Shown: piece by piece, positions 21,430-31,500 of the stretch | Position numbering within the stretch: position 1 is the stretch's first letter | How the letters are laid out: each line of letters begins with the position of its first letter | DNA from: Bryum argenteum | Taxonomy: Eukaryota > Streptophyta > Bryopsida > Bryales > Bryaceae | Direction: 5' to 3' | DNA length: 64,000 nucleotides | NCBI GenBank assembly: GCA_037043015.1 | Contig: CM073321.1 | Span: 26,301,510 to 26,365,509 of the forward strand | Translations under genes and position numbers: made by a program | Notes under the pieces: model-generated | The model's input: the letters and a program-made list of their open reading frames with translations, nothing else | Database searches by the model: none | Told to the model about the DNA's origin: nothing

Positions 21430-21960
21430 ATGTCGGGTAGGCGCACACGAGCAAGTGGCACCCCCGATCCCCTGGAAATTACCGCTGACCAACTTCGTAA
21501 TCCGCAGACCTTACGAGAACTCCGAAATCTGCAACCCGCAACGACTTCTACGCCGGTCGTAATCGTCCGACCCGACAACCCAACACCAACCGGAGGACGT
21601 CACAACACCACCATGGAACACTCAACCCATATTGCAGATGTCGACCCCCCACGACCGACCTCCTCGCCGTCACCTACATCGGCGTCCAGACCGCACAGCC
21701 GTGGCGGAGAACCGACGTCTCGCCGACCGTCCCCTGGTGATCCATTTCCCTCGGAACCCATTCTCCCCCCACGCCCGTCGAGCGCACACGCCAGGTACGC
21801 ACCTCGCGACACCTCGATGGACACATTATATGACCAACAAGCCGAAATTATGCGTTTACAAAATCAGCAGGCATTTTTAGCTTTTCGCCTAGCCCGCCTC
21901 ATGGCTAGCGGCCCAATGTCCCGCCGGACACATCGAGGACCGCGGAACAACCTTTCTTGA
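21430..21960 (+). CDS. E1 small ORF upstream of gag (176 aa)
   Basis: It starts MSGRRTRASG and has a long Pro/Ser/Arg-rich middle part. Near residues 135-160 there is a short predicted coiled coil (LYDQQAEIMRLQNQQ). It ends at TGA at 21958-21960. It is probably the N-terminal part of Gag separated by a stop: coding-like sequence with Asn/Leu-rich content continues in another frame at about 22108-22360. It could also be a separate ORF1 as in Ogre elements. No domain is recognised. Confidence 0.5.
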   Translation: MSGRRTRASGTPDPLEITADQLRNPQTLRELRNLQPATTSTPVVIVRPDNPTPTGGRHNTTMEHSTHIADVDPPRPTSSPSPTSASRPHSRGGEPTSRRPSPGDPFPSEPILPPRPSSAHARYAPRDTSMDTLYDQQAEIMRLQNQQAFLAFRLARLMASGPMSRRTHRGPRNNLS

Positions 21961-22383
21961 GTTGACATTTGGTCGACACTTATCGATCGACCCACCCGGC
22001 GACAAACAACATTTTTCCATCATCCTCGGCCAGGGATCTTGCTACTCAACCCGGCTTAGTCGACCCGATCACGAGATCCCGCTCAATCGGGCCGCACAAC
22101 ACACTCGCTTGATATCCTCAACCTCGAAAATCGCCCACCGACCTGGTGGACCACTTACCTCTCGTGCCCCCCGATCTTTGCCTCGTACTCTCTCAACTCT
22201 CCTTTCCGGGGACGTGCTCTTCCGCTCCCCGACCGGCGAGTATCCCGAGCGCTTGATCCCGACCTCGACACCTCCAAGGTCGACCCGGCGACAGTGTCCC
22301 AAGATCTCGGATCGACACCGCCCGTGGCTGGCCCCTCACTTCCATTCACGTCGGCACCCGGGTAATTCAGGGCTTACCTCTCT

Positions 22384-24996
22384 GTGATCCCTCCTGTTAG
22401 TATACGCTCGTGTTTCGTGTGCGGATCGTACCGTCACACCATTGACGAATGTCCGAATTATGCGCCGGGTCTCCCGGCGTGGCCGACAGCATCCGCCATT
22501 CCGCGACCCCCGGTCGACCCCCTCCATCGCCAAACAGCTCGGAAACCAGTCAGCATGCCGACTTACCATGAAGGCAAATGCGCCATGACCCATGTGCATA
22601 GATTTACAAACGCACTTACCTTAAATGGAGAAACTGACCCGACTATTACCATAGCTTTGTTTGGAAACTCGTTAGTAGACGCCAGTAACTATAATTGGTT
22701 TACAACCCAGCGCAACACCTACCCAAATCAAACCCTCCCAGCCCTACTCGAAGCCTTCAAACATCGTTACCAGGAAATCGACAATGATGATCAGGCGTAT
22801 CTTCGATTTAGATCTCTTAAACAAGAATCCAAGGAGTCGGTAGACGATTACTATGAACGGATGATGAAATTAGCCAGTCAATTTGCTACTATGCCAAGTG
22901 ATGAATTTTTACTAAGCAACTTTCGAGCTGGCTTGTTGAAGTATCTGCAGGTCGCTACAGTCGGGCTACCACGCTCGACCCTGGCTACAGCAAAAAACTC
23001 GGCAAAACTTGCCGAGAGCGGTCTACCCAGGGAACCCAACCCAAGCCCGACATCGACCCGGGTCGACACCAAACATGCCACATGTAGCCTCTGCAAAAAA
23101 GAAGGGCATCTGGACAAGGATTGTTATCTCAATCCCTTGAGTGAATACGGTAAACGCCGTGCCGCTCGTGCGGCTCCCGCCACCGTCGCATCGACCACCC
23201 CGGCCCCAACATCACCAGGCACCAATTATCGACCACGGCGCCACTACCCCTGCGCTCTCTGCAAATCGCTTGAACATCCCACTCACCTGTGTCCCTTATT
23301 GCAGGACCCCAAGATCACCCGCTTAGTGACACAACTCCGCAGTGACCCGCCAGTGTCCACATCGACAGTGGAGATTGAAGAGCAGAAACCGGATAGCGTC
23401 GGCATCAACACAGTCGCAGCGATCACCCGCAGCAAAGCTACATCGACACCAACCCCCGACGAAGCGTCCACGGAGCAACCCAACTGGACTGCCCAAGAGG
23501 AACTCCGAGACGACATGATGCACCACGTTCAAGCACTACAGGAAGAACTGGAACCCCGCGCGGATCCATCCTTCGCCTGGGATGCAAGCGCCCTACCTCA
23601 GCAACCTCTCTCGCCTCGACAGTCGACGACCGCTAGTTTTTCAACTGACACCGGTGTCCCTGCTCACCTCCTCCAACAAGTCGAAAACTGCAAAATTCAG
23701 GTATCATTGCGGGATTTACTGCGCGTCTCCCCGTCATTACAATCGGCTCTCCGCGCCCGGCTCGATACCGACAGCGAGAGAGCACTGTCGGAACCTCCCA
23801 GTCCCCACCACGACCACAACATCACCTTAGCGACTGCGTCGGTCGTCGACCGACACATGCCCGTAATCTCGGTGTCCGTCGGCAAGAACGTAGTAGATGA
23901 CGTACTCATCGACGGCGGATCCGGCGTAAATGTTGTTACCGAGGACGAACGTCGACGCCTTGGTTTACCCAAACCTTCCCCCGCACCATTCAACCTCAAG
24001 ATGGCGAATGGCACTCTGGCTAAACCCAAGGGCCTTATCCGGGATGTGAAAATCCACATCCACAGTATTCCCTATACGGTCACCTTAATTGTCCTCGACT
24101 GTTCAACTGTCAAATCCGACTACCGACTCTTACTGGGTCGACCCTGGCTCCGCCATGCCAAGTCGATCCACGACTGGGGCAACAACGAAGTCCAGATCAT
24201 GGGCAATGGCACTATAAAAACGGTGAAAATAAATCGCCAATTAGGTATCGAAGCCGTTACGCCTCATGCGCTCATCTGCTACAACTTCATCGAGGGCATC
24301 ACGGACGAGGAAGAAGAAGTCTTGCTCGCCTCCGACCCGACATTATACACCCTCGGAACGATCGACTGCCATGCGCTCACAACACTTCCCCTCGACCCGA
24401 CTGCCCCGGTTGACCCGCCGGCACCCAACGGCCACGACAAACGACACAGAATCCGACATTACCCAGGGTCGATGCCCATCGATGACGCCCCAATCCAGGA
24501 CAAACTCCAAACCATGGACATAGCCCATTGGAGCCATAACGAAGCTTATCGCCTCGACCTCGTCAATGTCGGCACCTCGGCCGACCCTAAGCTCCTCAAG
24601 CTCAACACCAACATCCGACCCGAACTCAAGACGGCGGCGACGGCCTTGTTTAAGGAATTCATCGACGTGTTTGCTTTCTCCTACAACGACCTCCGGGGCA
24701 TCCCAGAGCATGTCGCGACGCACCGTATCGAGCTCGACCCGACAATCTCCCCCAGCCATCAAGCCCGCTACCGCATGAATCCCAACTATGCCAAAGCGGT
24801 CAAGGACGACCTCGAACGCCTCCTCGCCGCCGGATTCATCGCTCCTGTCGACCAGGCGTCCTGGCTGTCCCCCATTGTCGTAGTGCCCAAGAAAAACGGC
24901 AAACTCCGCATTTGCGTCGATTTCGTCGACTCAATGCTGCTACCAAGAAGGACCCTTACCCCTTACCTTTTACAGACGAGGTCCTCGACGCGGTAA
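22384..24996 (+). CDS. E1 Gag-protease-RT polyprotein (870 codons, ends by frameshift)
   Basis: The frame encodes a CCHC knuckle near its N-terminus (residues 10-23), the Retrotrans_gag capsid domain (about 60-220, YLRFRSLKQ), two more CCHC knuckles (23083-23124 and 23251-23292), a linker, the retropepsin motif LIDGGSGVNVV at about 23905-23937, LLLGRPWL, and the RT N-terminus (ARYRMNP, PIVVVPKKNGKLRICVDF). Near 24927 one T is missing relative to F, and the frame leaves RT. The start shown is the first ATG after an upstream stop, and more Gag sequence probably lies upstream. Apart from the shift this is the best preserved polyprotein in the window. Confidence 0.85.
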   Translation: MIPPVSIRSCFVCGSYRHTIDECPNYAPGLPAWPTASAIPRPPVDPLHRQTARKPVSMPTYHEGKCAMTHVHRFTNALTLNGETDPTITIALFGNSLVDASNYNWFTTQRNTYPNQTLPALLEAFKHRYQEIDNDDQAYLRFRSLKQESKESVDDYYERMMKLASQFATMPSDEFLLSNFRAGLLKYLQVATVGLPRSTLATAKNSAKLAESGLPREPNPSPTSTRVDTKHATCSLCKKEGHLDKDCYLNPLSEYGKRRAARAAPATVASTTPAPTSPGTNYRPRRHYPCALCKSLEHPTHLCPLLQDPKITRLVTQLRSDPPVSTSTVEIEEQKPDSVGINTVAAITRSKATSTPTPDEASTEQPNWTAQEELRDDMMHHVQALQEELEPRADPSFAWDASALPQQPLSPRQSTTASFSTDTGVPAHLLQQVENCKIQVSLRDLLRVSPSLQSALRARLDTDSERALSEPPSPHHDHNITLATASVVDRHMPVISVSVGKNVVDDVLIDGGSGVNVVTEDERRRLGLPKPSPAPFNLKMANGTLAKPKGLIRDVKIHIHSIPYTVTLIVLDCSTVKSDYRLLLGRPWLRHAKSIHDWGNNEVQIMGNGTIKTVKINRQLGIEAVTPHALICYNFIEGITDEEEEVLLASDPTLYTLGTIDCHALTTLPLDPTAPVDPPAPNGHDKRHRIRHYPGSMPIDDAPIQDKLQTMDIAHWSHNEAYRLDLVNVGTSADPKLLKLNTNIRPELKTAATALFKEFIDVFAFSYNDLRGIPEHVATHRIELDPTISPSHQARYRMNPNYAKAVKDDLERLLAAGFIAPVDQASWLSPIVVVPKKNGKLRICVDFVDSMLLPRRTLTPYLLQTRSSTR

Positions 24997-25304
24997 TCGG
25001 GTACGAGGCGTATTCTTTTATCGACTGCTTTTCGGGCGATCATCAAGTCCGCATCCACCCGACAGATCGCCCAAAAACAACATTTATCACGGAATGGGGC
25101 GCCTATGTGTGGGTAGTGATGCCTTTCGGATTAAAAAACGCACCCCCAACCTACCAACGGATCGTCAATCAGGTGTTTCGAGAGTACCTCGGTGACTTTG
25201 TGAAACTATTTCTCGATGATTTCAGTGTCTACAGTGATATCGACTCTCACCTGCCAAAGCTCCGACTAGTGTTCGAGTATTTGTTGATGATGGGGTTAGT
25301 CTGA
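24912..25304 (+). pseudogene. E1 RT palm
   Basis: It continues RT after the one-base loss: RLNAATKKDPYPLP, FIDCFSGDHQVR, VVMPFGLKNAPP, catalytic FLDDFSVYSD at about 25208-25237. A second shift near 25280 moves the thumb (LGYIVGKEGKFPD) into another frame. Confidence 0.85.
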
Positions 25305-25314
25305 ACCCAGAAAA

Positions 25315-25900
25315 GTGTCTTTTTTATGTCTCCTCCGGAGTCATACTTGGATACATTGTTGGCAAAGAAGGCAAGTTCCCAGACCCCAAGAAAATCCAAG
25401 CCTTGGTCGACATGCCGGCCCCAAAAGATGTCAAGGCTATACAAACATTCAACGGATTAGCACAATTCAACCGGTGCTTTATCAAGAACTACGCCGCCAT
25501 CATGGAGCCGATTACTTGCCTCACCCGGAAAAACGAACCCTTCGCATGGACGACCGAGTGCGAGGAGGCTTTCAATACAATTAAGCAGCGCTACAGGACT
25601 GCCCCGATTCTCATCGGTGTCAAGCTGGTCGCTCGACTTCCACATACACACCGACGCCCGACATTGCGGTTGGCGCCTCTCGGCTCGAGAACCCGACCGG
25701 CAAAATCGACCGACCCATCGCCTATGCCTCCCGACTCCTCAAAGAAAGCCGAGAAGAACTATACGACTCATCGAAAAGGAGGCACTTGCCATGGTATATG
25801 CGGTAAATAAATTCCGACATTACCTACTTGGCAATCGATTCGTGTTTTTGTTGACCATATTGCTCTTCAATATTTAATCAACAAACCACAAGTGTCGGGT
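25315..25900 (+). pseudogene. E1 RT thumb and RNase H, several frameshifts
   Basis: The frame 25403-25810 carries ALVDMPAPKDVKAIQTFNG, FIKNYAAIMEPIT and the start of RNase H. HIHTDA and KEALAMVYAVNKFRHYLLGN lie in neighbouring frames. The order is intact but split by at least three single-base shifts. Confidence 0.75.
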
Positions 25901-25904
25901 CGAC

Positions 25905-27077
25905 TTGCTCATTTGTTATTCTTTGTTTCTTGAGTTCGATTTTACAGTAGTCTACAAGCCAGGCAAGACCCACGGAATTGCTGACGCACTGTCCCGAAAC
26001 GAGGGACCGGAGCCCGCTATCGGCATACCCGACCAAACGACGGACGCTCAGCTGTTCTCAGTCAACCCCGACTGGTCCCAGCCGATCAGTGCCTATTTGC
26101 GGCACGGTACGTTTCCACCATCGATGCCAAAGGAAGAACGCAAACGCTTGGCCCATAAAGCCATCCCGTACCAACTCATCAACAACCGACTTCACCGACT
26201 CGGCAAGGACAACCGACTCCGCATGGTGTTAAACGTCGAGCAGAGTCGTGACATCCTCCAGGAGTTACACAAAGGCAACGCGGGCGGCCATTTTTCCCAC
26301 GACATTACGGTTCGCAAGATCCTCGACGCCGGATACTGGTGGCCGACCCTGTTTCGCGACACCATCGACTACTGTCGCAGCTGCCATCAGTGCCAACTCT
26401 CGGGGGGCCTCCCAAAGACAGTCACTTCCAAACTCATCACTCAGCTCCCAGCCGAACCCTTCATGAAGTGGGGACTCGACTTTGTCGGACCCGTCAAAAA
26501 AACCCGACATACAACCTGTCGGTACATCCTTGTGGCAACAGACTACGCCACTAAATGGGTGGAAGCCAGAGCCCTCCGCGGCAATACAGCCAAGGAAACC
26601 GCTCAGTTTCTTTACGAAACTATTCTCACATGCTTTGGGTGCCCCCTACACCTCGTCAGCGACCAGGGCTCGCATTTCATCAATTCGACAATTCAGGCGC
26701 TGACTGAACATTTCCTACTTCGACACACCACGTCTACCACATATTACCCTCAAGGCAACGGCCAAGCGGAATCGACCAACAAAGTCATTGTACGGATGCT
26801 TCAAAAGCTCGTCAATGACAACCGCAATGATTGGGATGTCCAACTCCACACCGTGCTATTCTCCTACCGAACCGCTTATAAGGTCGTCACAGGACATACA
26901 CCCTTCCAGTTGGTGTACGGCCTCACCCCCCTCATGCCAACCGAATACATTGTGCCGACCAGCAGGTCGACTGACCCAACTGACTTCACAACAAGGCGGG
27001 TACTGGCAGCTCGAACCCTCGACCTCGAACGCCTAGACGAAACTCGCCTTCACGCGGCTACGCAACATGGTACCTGA
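25905..27077 (+). CDS. E1 integrase
   Basis: A 390-codon frame. The end of RNase H and connector (GKTHGIADALSRNEG) is followed by an HHCC zinc-binding region (LHKGNAGGHFSHD, YCRSCHQCQ). The catalytic core keeps all three acidic residues in context: GLDFVGP, LVSDQGSHF and GNGQAESTNK. It inserts the cDNA into the genome. The frame ends at TGA at 27075-27077, and the C-terminal domain continues after it in another frame. There is no chromodomain. Confidence 0.88.
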   Translation: MLICYSLFLEFDFTVVYKPGKTHGIADALSRNEGPEPAIGIPDQTTDAQLFSVNPDWSQPISAYLRHGTFPPSMPKEERKRLAHKAIPYQLINNRLHRLGKDNRLRMVLNVEQSRDILQELHKGNAGGHFSHDITVRKILDAGYWWPTLFRDTIDYCRSCHQCQLSGGLPKTVTSKLITQLPAEPFMKWGLDFVGPVKKTRHTTCRYILVATDYATKWVEARALRGNTAKETAQFLYETILTCFGCPLHLVSDQGSHFINSTIQALTEHFLLRHTTSTTYYPQGNGQAESTNKVIVRMLQKLVNDNRNDWDVQLHTVLFSYRTAYKVVTGHTPFQLVYGLTPLMPTEYIVPTSRSTDPTDFTTRRVLAARTLDLERLDETRLHAATQHGT

Positions 27078-27131
27078 CAATGGAACCACGCCCAATGGGC
27101 CAGCACCCACAAACCGTCGCACCAATATCAC

Positions 27132-27540
27132 TTGGGTGATTACGTCGTATGGCACCCTAAAGGTGCAAACGTTCATACGGGAAAACTCCGCAACAAATGG
27201 TTCGGCCCCTATCGAGTCCAATACGTCCTCCCTAACAACACGGTTCTCTTGGTCAGCCTCCAACATTTCGACCCCGACCCCGTTGTTGTCAACATCAATA
27301 AACTCAAGCCGTACCGACTTCCCCACGACTTCCCAGTGGGTACCCTTCCAACTCCTGCCCTCAGTAAATCCGAAATCCAAGCGTGGACACCGACAAACGA
27401 AGACGACTCGACACTCACAGCCTCGATCCTCGTCAGTCGACTCGACGGGTCAAACCGACCAGCTTGTCAACGACCGCCGCCAAATTTATGGCCAGCGCGC
27501 CTGAATGTCACATCAAGGCACCAACCCGAATTCGAAATTC
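27132..27540 (+). pseudogene. E1 integrase C-terminal domain
   Basis: The segment starts GDYVVWHPKGANVHTGKLRNKW and continues FGPYRVQYV, the SH3-like integrase C-terminus also seen in F, then a Pro-rich tail. The frame stays open to 28394 but after about 27540 reads through untranslated sequence and ORF3 into C's LTR, so the long ORF is not one gene. Confidence 0.7.
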
Positions 27541-27977
27541 GGGTACTTACATCCATGGCGGCCCACACTCCTCCTCTCCTCCCACTGCGCACGCCTTTCG
27601 CATTCGATCCTACTGCCGACGCCATAGCCGCGTCAATCCTTCACGAACTGCGCTTCGCGCAACCTCGCGGAGGGAGAGAGAATAGCCTCGAGTGTGAGAG
27701 CAGTGAAGCGCAAAAGTTTGCGCGAGCGTTTTGCCAGGGTCGCCCTTGCGGGAGTCAACCGCGTAGTCTCGGCCATAATCCGTTTCGTCTCGGCAGAAGT
27801 TCAGTAAAATTTCTACATAAGAGAGAGCGCGGATGCAGTCAGCCACGAGAGATTCCACTAGTGTACAGCAGACCATTAGGGTTTCGAGTGATCCGAAAGC
27901 GAATTCGTTCAGCTGTAGGTTGTCGAGCTTCTCGGAAAGTCGGTGTTGGGGTTTGCTGGGCGCAAGTTTCACACACG
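27541..27977 (+). other. Spacer between E1 pol and ORF3
   Basis: No recognisable domain. It includes an ATTAGGGTTT leader-like motif near 27877 and is GC-rich with GAGAG runs. It could be the promoter or leader of the downstream frame. Confidence 0.4.
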
Positions 27978-28292
27978 CGAATGCCACTGACGAAGCAGAC
28001 CGACCCCCTGAGGAGGCACATGGCGGCCTGGGCGAGCGCCGAACCGGTGCCGCTACGGATGCGGTCGGGCCGATACAAGACCCTGTCGAATCAGCCGATG
28101 AAGTCGATGGATGCCTGGTACAAATTCGCGCTAGCAAACCCGACGGAGCTGGCGTTTATGCGTAGCATTGGCGTCGAAGAGTTTGCCACACTCCAGTGGA
28201 ATCACCCCGACCGTGACCCCCGCATGACTCTCATCGAAGAGTTCATCAACGCGGCAGTTTTTGTCGGCAACACTATTCAGGCCCAGGTCCGT
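27978..28292 (+). CDS. E1 additional downstream frame (ORF3), N-terminal part
   Basis: An ATG at 27978 opens MPLTKQTDPLRRHM and continues through SMDAWYKFALANPTELAFMR to the LTR of C, which cuts it at 28292. I do not recognise a domain. Tat/Ogre elements often carry an extra frame outside gag-pol. The frame is in phase with the coiled-coil frame on the other side of C (36348), but the two sides may come from different elements. Confidence 0.5.
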
Positions 28293-29587
28293 TGTCGCGC
28301 ACCTCTCCTTGAGGAGTGCCCGCAACACCAAGGGCCCAAGGGGGACACCGGAGTGACGCCCGGGCCTTGGGGTGCCAAGGTGAAGGGAACCTAAGTGGGC
28401 CTAGTGTGGGAGAGGACCCCGGGCGTTGGAGACGCCTCTCACCCACGGAGACTAGGAGCCACGACGGAATGGACATGAGATTATGGAAGCTCATGTTGCC
28501 ACGATTCCGGGATGCTAAGGAGCACCTCATTTGGAGGTGTGAGCTAAAAGTTATGGGAGTTGGAAGATTGTGGGACTAAAGGGAGTGCTGTCCAGGGACA
28601 GTGCTGGACTGGGAAGCTGGCCCGGGACTCCCGAATCTTCAGAGGGGCATAACTCCCTCAATACTTGTCGGAATGAGGCAAGTAAGGTGTCTATCGGCAT
28701 CTGCTTGACGAGTAGATGTCGATAGAGTGGTCGCTCGTCGCGTTTGGATGCGGGACGAGGTAGATACGAGCCCTGGAAGGTTCGGGAAGTCTCCCGGGGC
28801 CTTCCAGCGGCTAAGGCATTGGGAGATTGGGTGGTCTTCCAAAACTAAGAGGTGTGAGGGTCCAGCCCTTCACCTAGGACCAGGGGGCTGCCGAATCCCA
28901 CAGAGTATACTATGGGGAGGGCTGGTCTCCCTCCCCACTCCCATGGTGTCTTGGTGGTGACCAAGGTGGGAGTCCCGAGTGGTGTGGCTAGTGTTGGGGC
29001 CTCACCATGGGGACTCCCAAGCCAAGGTGAGTCCCAATGGGTGGAGCTAGTGTTGGGGCTCCACCATGGGGACTCAAAGTGCAAAATGAGGCACGGTGGG
29101 TGGAGCTAGTGTTGGGGCTTCACCACGGTGGCTCATAAGGACAAGGTGAGTCCCGGTGGGGAGCTAGTGTTGGGGCTTCACCACGGGGACTCATATAGGC
29201 AAAATGAGGACCATGAGTGCTACCGATGTGGGGTGGTGTCTCACCGCCGGCGTTGTGATTACTTGGTGGCCTTGGGGTCACCATGGTGGTCATGGGCGGT
29301 GGTGAGGAGACACCACCAAGTGCGGTTAGGCCGCGTGGTATGGGAGTGCCACCAGGTTGGGCCTTGGACATAAGTGGAAGTCCGCACCTAACCATTGGCT
29401 ACCTACGAAGGGGTTGAGTCCCGGTTGCATGAGTAGGAGGAATTGATAACCAAGCGGTGAGCTTAGTGGTTGGTATGGAGAGCTAACTTTGTGCATGTGG
29501 GGGATGTGCAGAGTTAGCGCTCGTGACACTTGCTAGAGTTGGGAAAAAGTTGGTGTAAGCTAAGGTGAGCTAGCAAGGGTTGCGACA
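28293..29587 (+). repeat. 5' LTR of C (1295 bp)
   Basis: It starts TGTCGCGCACC and ends AAGGGTTGCGACA. It is closely similar to 35054-36347, with only a handful of substitutions seen by eye. Confidence 0.95.
28975..29220 (+). repeat. 59-bp minisatellite inside chromovirus LTR (4 copies)
   Basis: Four copies of a unit beginning CTAGTGTTGGGGC start at about 28988, 29047, 29106 and 29164. The units alternate CACCATGGGGACTC and CACCACGGTGGCTC forms. The same array occurs in the LTRs of B, D and C's 3' side (about 35745-35980). Confidence 0.9.
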
Positions 29588-29589
29588 CT

Positions 29590-29601
29590 TGGTATCAGAG
29601 C
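29590..29601 (+). promoter_or_regulatory. Primer binding site of C (initiator-Met tRNA)
   Basis: TGGTATCAGAGC lies two bases after the LTR end, the same spacing as in A. Confidence 0.9.
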
Positions 29602-29639
29602 AGGCTTTTAGTACCCAAGTGCAAAGTTGTGAGGGAGCA

Positions 29640-31067
29640 ATGGGCAAGAAGAAGACCATTGAGGGTGATGAGCCTGGAGCTTCCAAGCGGCCACGCACGA
29701 GGGGGAACAAAGACCCCGATCCTACAAGTGAGGCTCATTCTCATGACTCCAATGAGCAAGCTGCCACTAGTGAGGGCAATGAGCAAATGGAATTGTCACT
29801 TCAAGAGGAGCCCTTGGGTGAAGAGGAGCGCTCTAGGTCGAGACGCCTAGAGTCTTCCCAAGGGGTGGAAAAACAAGATCCTCAATTGGCTTTCCAAATG
29901 AGAATGCTTGAGTTCATGGACTCCGTGAATCAAGAGCTCAAGCGTGGGAAGGAAGAAAGGGATCGCCAAGAGAGGTTGATTGAACACCTCATGTTGCAAG
30001 GGTCCCGACCTTCATCTTCCACCAAAAAGTTGGCTAAGGTAAACATGCCAAGCACCTTCTCGGGACTTGGTAAGGCAAGGAAGGTGAAGGAATTCCTTCT
30101 TGAGATGGATAACTACTATGATGTCCAAAAGCCGGATGAGGAGGACAAGGTTTCCATTGCGGTGACATTTCTCAAGGATCATGCTCTTCAATGGTGGACA
30201 AGCAAAAAGGAGCAAGAGCCGGAGTTGGTGGCAAACTTGACTTGGGGTGGCTTCAAAGACTTGTTGAGTGAACGCTTCACACCGCAGTATCGGGAGTTGA
30301 GGGAAGGCATGAACTTGGTGCAAATGAGGCACACTGGGTCTCTCAAGGCCTATGTGCGTGACTTCAATGCCCAAATGAATGCCACACCCAAGATGGATGA
30401 GTTCTCTAAGAAGTGCATCTTTTTAGGTGGGCTTCAAAAGTGGGTGGTGGATGCCTTGTTCAAGTTCCCAAAACTTCCTGAGGATGTGGCGGGCATCATC
30501 AAGATTGTTGAAAGGATTGAGGCTGATGGACCCGAGAGGAAGTCAAGTGGCCCCTCTCAACAAAGTGGATCAAATAGGAATGCGGCTCGAGGCAAAGAGC
30601 GCAAGAAGTTTGGCTTTGGCAACAAACACAAGGGACAAGTGGATGGTGGAGCCTCTAACAAAAAGGAACACCAAGGGGGAAAGCCATCGAAAGGGGGAGA
30701 CAAAGGTGATGACACCAAGGCCAAGAGGTGCCATGGTTGTGGCAAGATTGGCCACTTCATTGCGGAGTGCCCCGACAAGAAGGTGAGTACCATTGCAAGT
30801 CTTGCTTGTGTTGAAGACCGCATACTAGAAGGAGGTTTTGTGGCCAAGGCAAGTAGCCTCAAGCCAAGGCCGGGCCTCTTGTTTCTTGAGGCCCAAGTGA
30901 AGGACAAAGATGTCTCATGTTTGGTTGATACGGGGGCAACGCACTCCTTCATGAGTCCCAAACTAGCAAGGGAGTTGGGCTTGCACCGCAAAAGGCAAGC
31001 AAGCCCATCAATGTGCGTTTTGCAAAGGGCGAACCGCACAAGACGGAGGAAGTGGCGTTGCAAGTGA
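29640..31067 (+). CDS. Gag and protease start of C
   Basis: A 475-codon frame from ATG 29640 (MGKKKT). It encodes an acidic Ser/Glu N-terminus, a coiled-coil-like segment around residues 85-125, the Retrotrans_gag domain (about 145-285, WWTSKKEQE, ERFTPQYRELREG), a Lys/Gly-rich linker, one CCHC knuckle (CHGCGKIGHFIAEC) and the protease motif CLVDTGATHSF at about 30918-30950. It leaves frame after LGLH near 30985, where bases differ from B. This is the most intact Gag of the family: B and D have a TAG where C has CAG (FTPQY). Confidence 0.88.
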   Translation: MGKKKTIEGDEPGASKRPRTRGNKDPDPTSEAHSHDSNEQAATSEGNEQMELSLQEEPLGEEERSRSRRLESSQGVEKQDPQLAFQMRMLEFMDSVNQELKRGKEERDRQERLIEHLMLQGSRPSSSTKKLAKVNMPSTFSGLGKARKVKEFLLEMDNYYDVQKPDEEDKVSIAVTFLKDHALQWWTSKKEQEPELVANLTWGGFKDLLSERFTPQYRELREGMNLVQMRHTGSLKAYVRDFNAQMNATPKMDEFSKKCIFLGGLQKWVVDALFKFPKLPEDVAGIIKIVERIEADGPERKSSGPSQQSGSNRNAARGKERKKFGFGNKHKGQVDGGASNKKEHQGGKPSKGGDKGDDTKAKRCHGCGKIGHFIAECPDKKVSTIASLACVEDRILEGGFVAKASSLKPRPGLLFLEAQVKDKDVSCLVDTGATHSFMSPKLARELGLHRKRQASPSMCVLQRANRTRRRKWRCK

Positions 31068-31500
31068 CCTTGAAGTGTGGGACATTGGAGTTTGTTGAGA
31101 ATTTCACATTATGTGAGATGGATGAGGTAGACCTCATCTTAGGGGATACCTTCTTTGAGGCGCACACGGTGGATGGAGGCGCAAGCCGCAAGACGGTTAG
31201 TTAGTGGTGCGCCGTGATGGCAAGGAGTTAGTGTTGAAGTTAACTCGTGGCCCTTCAATAGCGGGGGCAAATTAAACTTGGTCTCTTTAGACCAAATGTT
31301 GGAACATCAATTTGTGGTGATGGCTCGTGAAGAGCAACTTGGGCATGAGGGGAAGGGGTGCAACAACCACTTCCCAAAGAAATTCAAGAGGTGTTGGCCA
31401 AGTACAAGGATGTGCTTACCAATGAGTTACCCAAAGAGCTACCCCCAAGAAGAGAAGTGGATCACAAGATCGAGGTGCTACGGAGCCGAGCCACCTTCTA
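31013..31500 (+). pseudogene. Protease body and linker of C
   Basis: The frame 31013-31204 holds FVENFTLCEMDEVDLILG and the end of the protease. The following linker to RT is in another frame. The duplicated TTAG near 31199 and the extra C near 31442 are unique to this copy. Confidence 0.7.

Larger units (their letters stand above)
20281..28292 (+). mobile_element. Tat-like gypsy element E1 (5' LTR to ORF3 start)
   Basis: It contains a 5' LTR, a Tat-type primer site, a small upstream frame, a long gag-protease-RT frame, RNase H, integrase and the beginning of a further downstream frame. It is then cut by C. It is inserted in the gag side of F. No matching 3' LTR exists in the window: the LTR at 39743 begins and ends similarly but is otherwise strongly divergent. 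Confidence 0.85.

Noticed and set aside
27132..28394. A 420-codon open frame from E1 integrase end to C's LTR
   Set aside because: Only the first third and the last third are coding-like; the frame crosses a leader-like spacer and runs into the LTR of C.
28975..29220. CRISPR-like array in LTR
   Set aside because: The units are contiguous 59-bp tandem copies without unique spacers, within a retrotransposon LTR of a eukaryote.
450..29601. tRNA-like TGGTATCAGAGC strings as tRNA genes
   Set aside because: They are 12-base primer sites immediately behind LTRs. No tRNA arms or other tRNA parts surround them.
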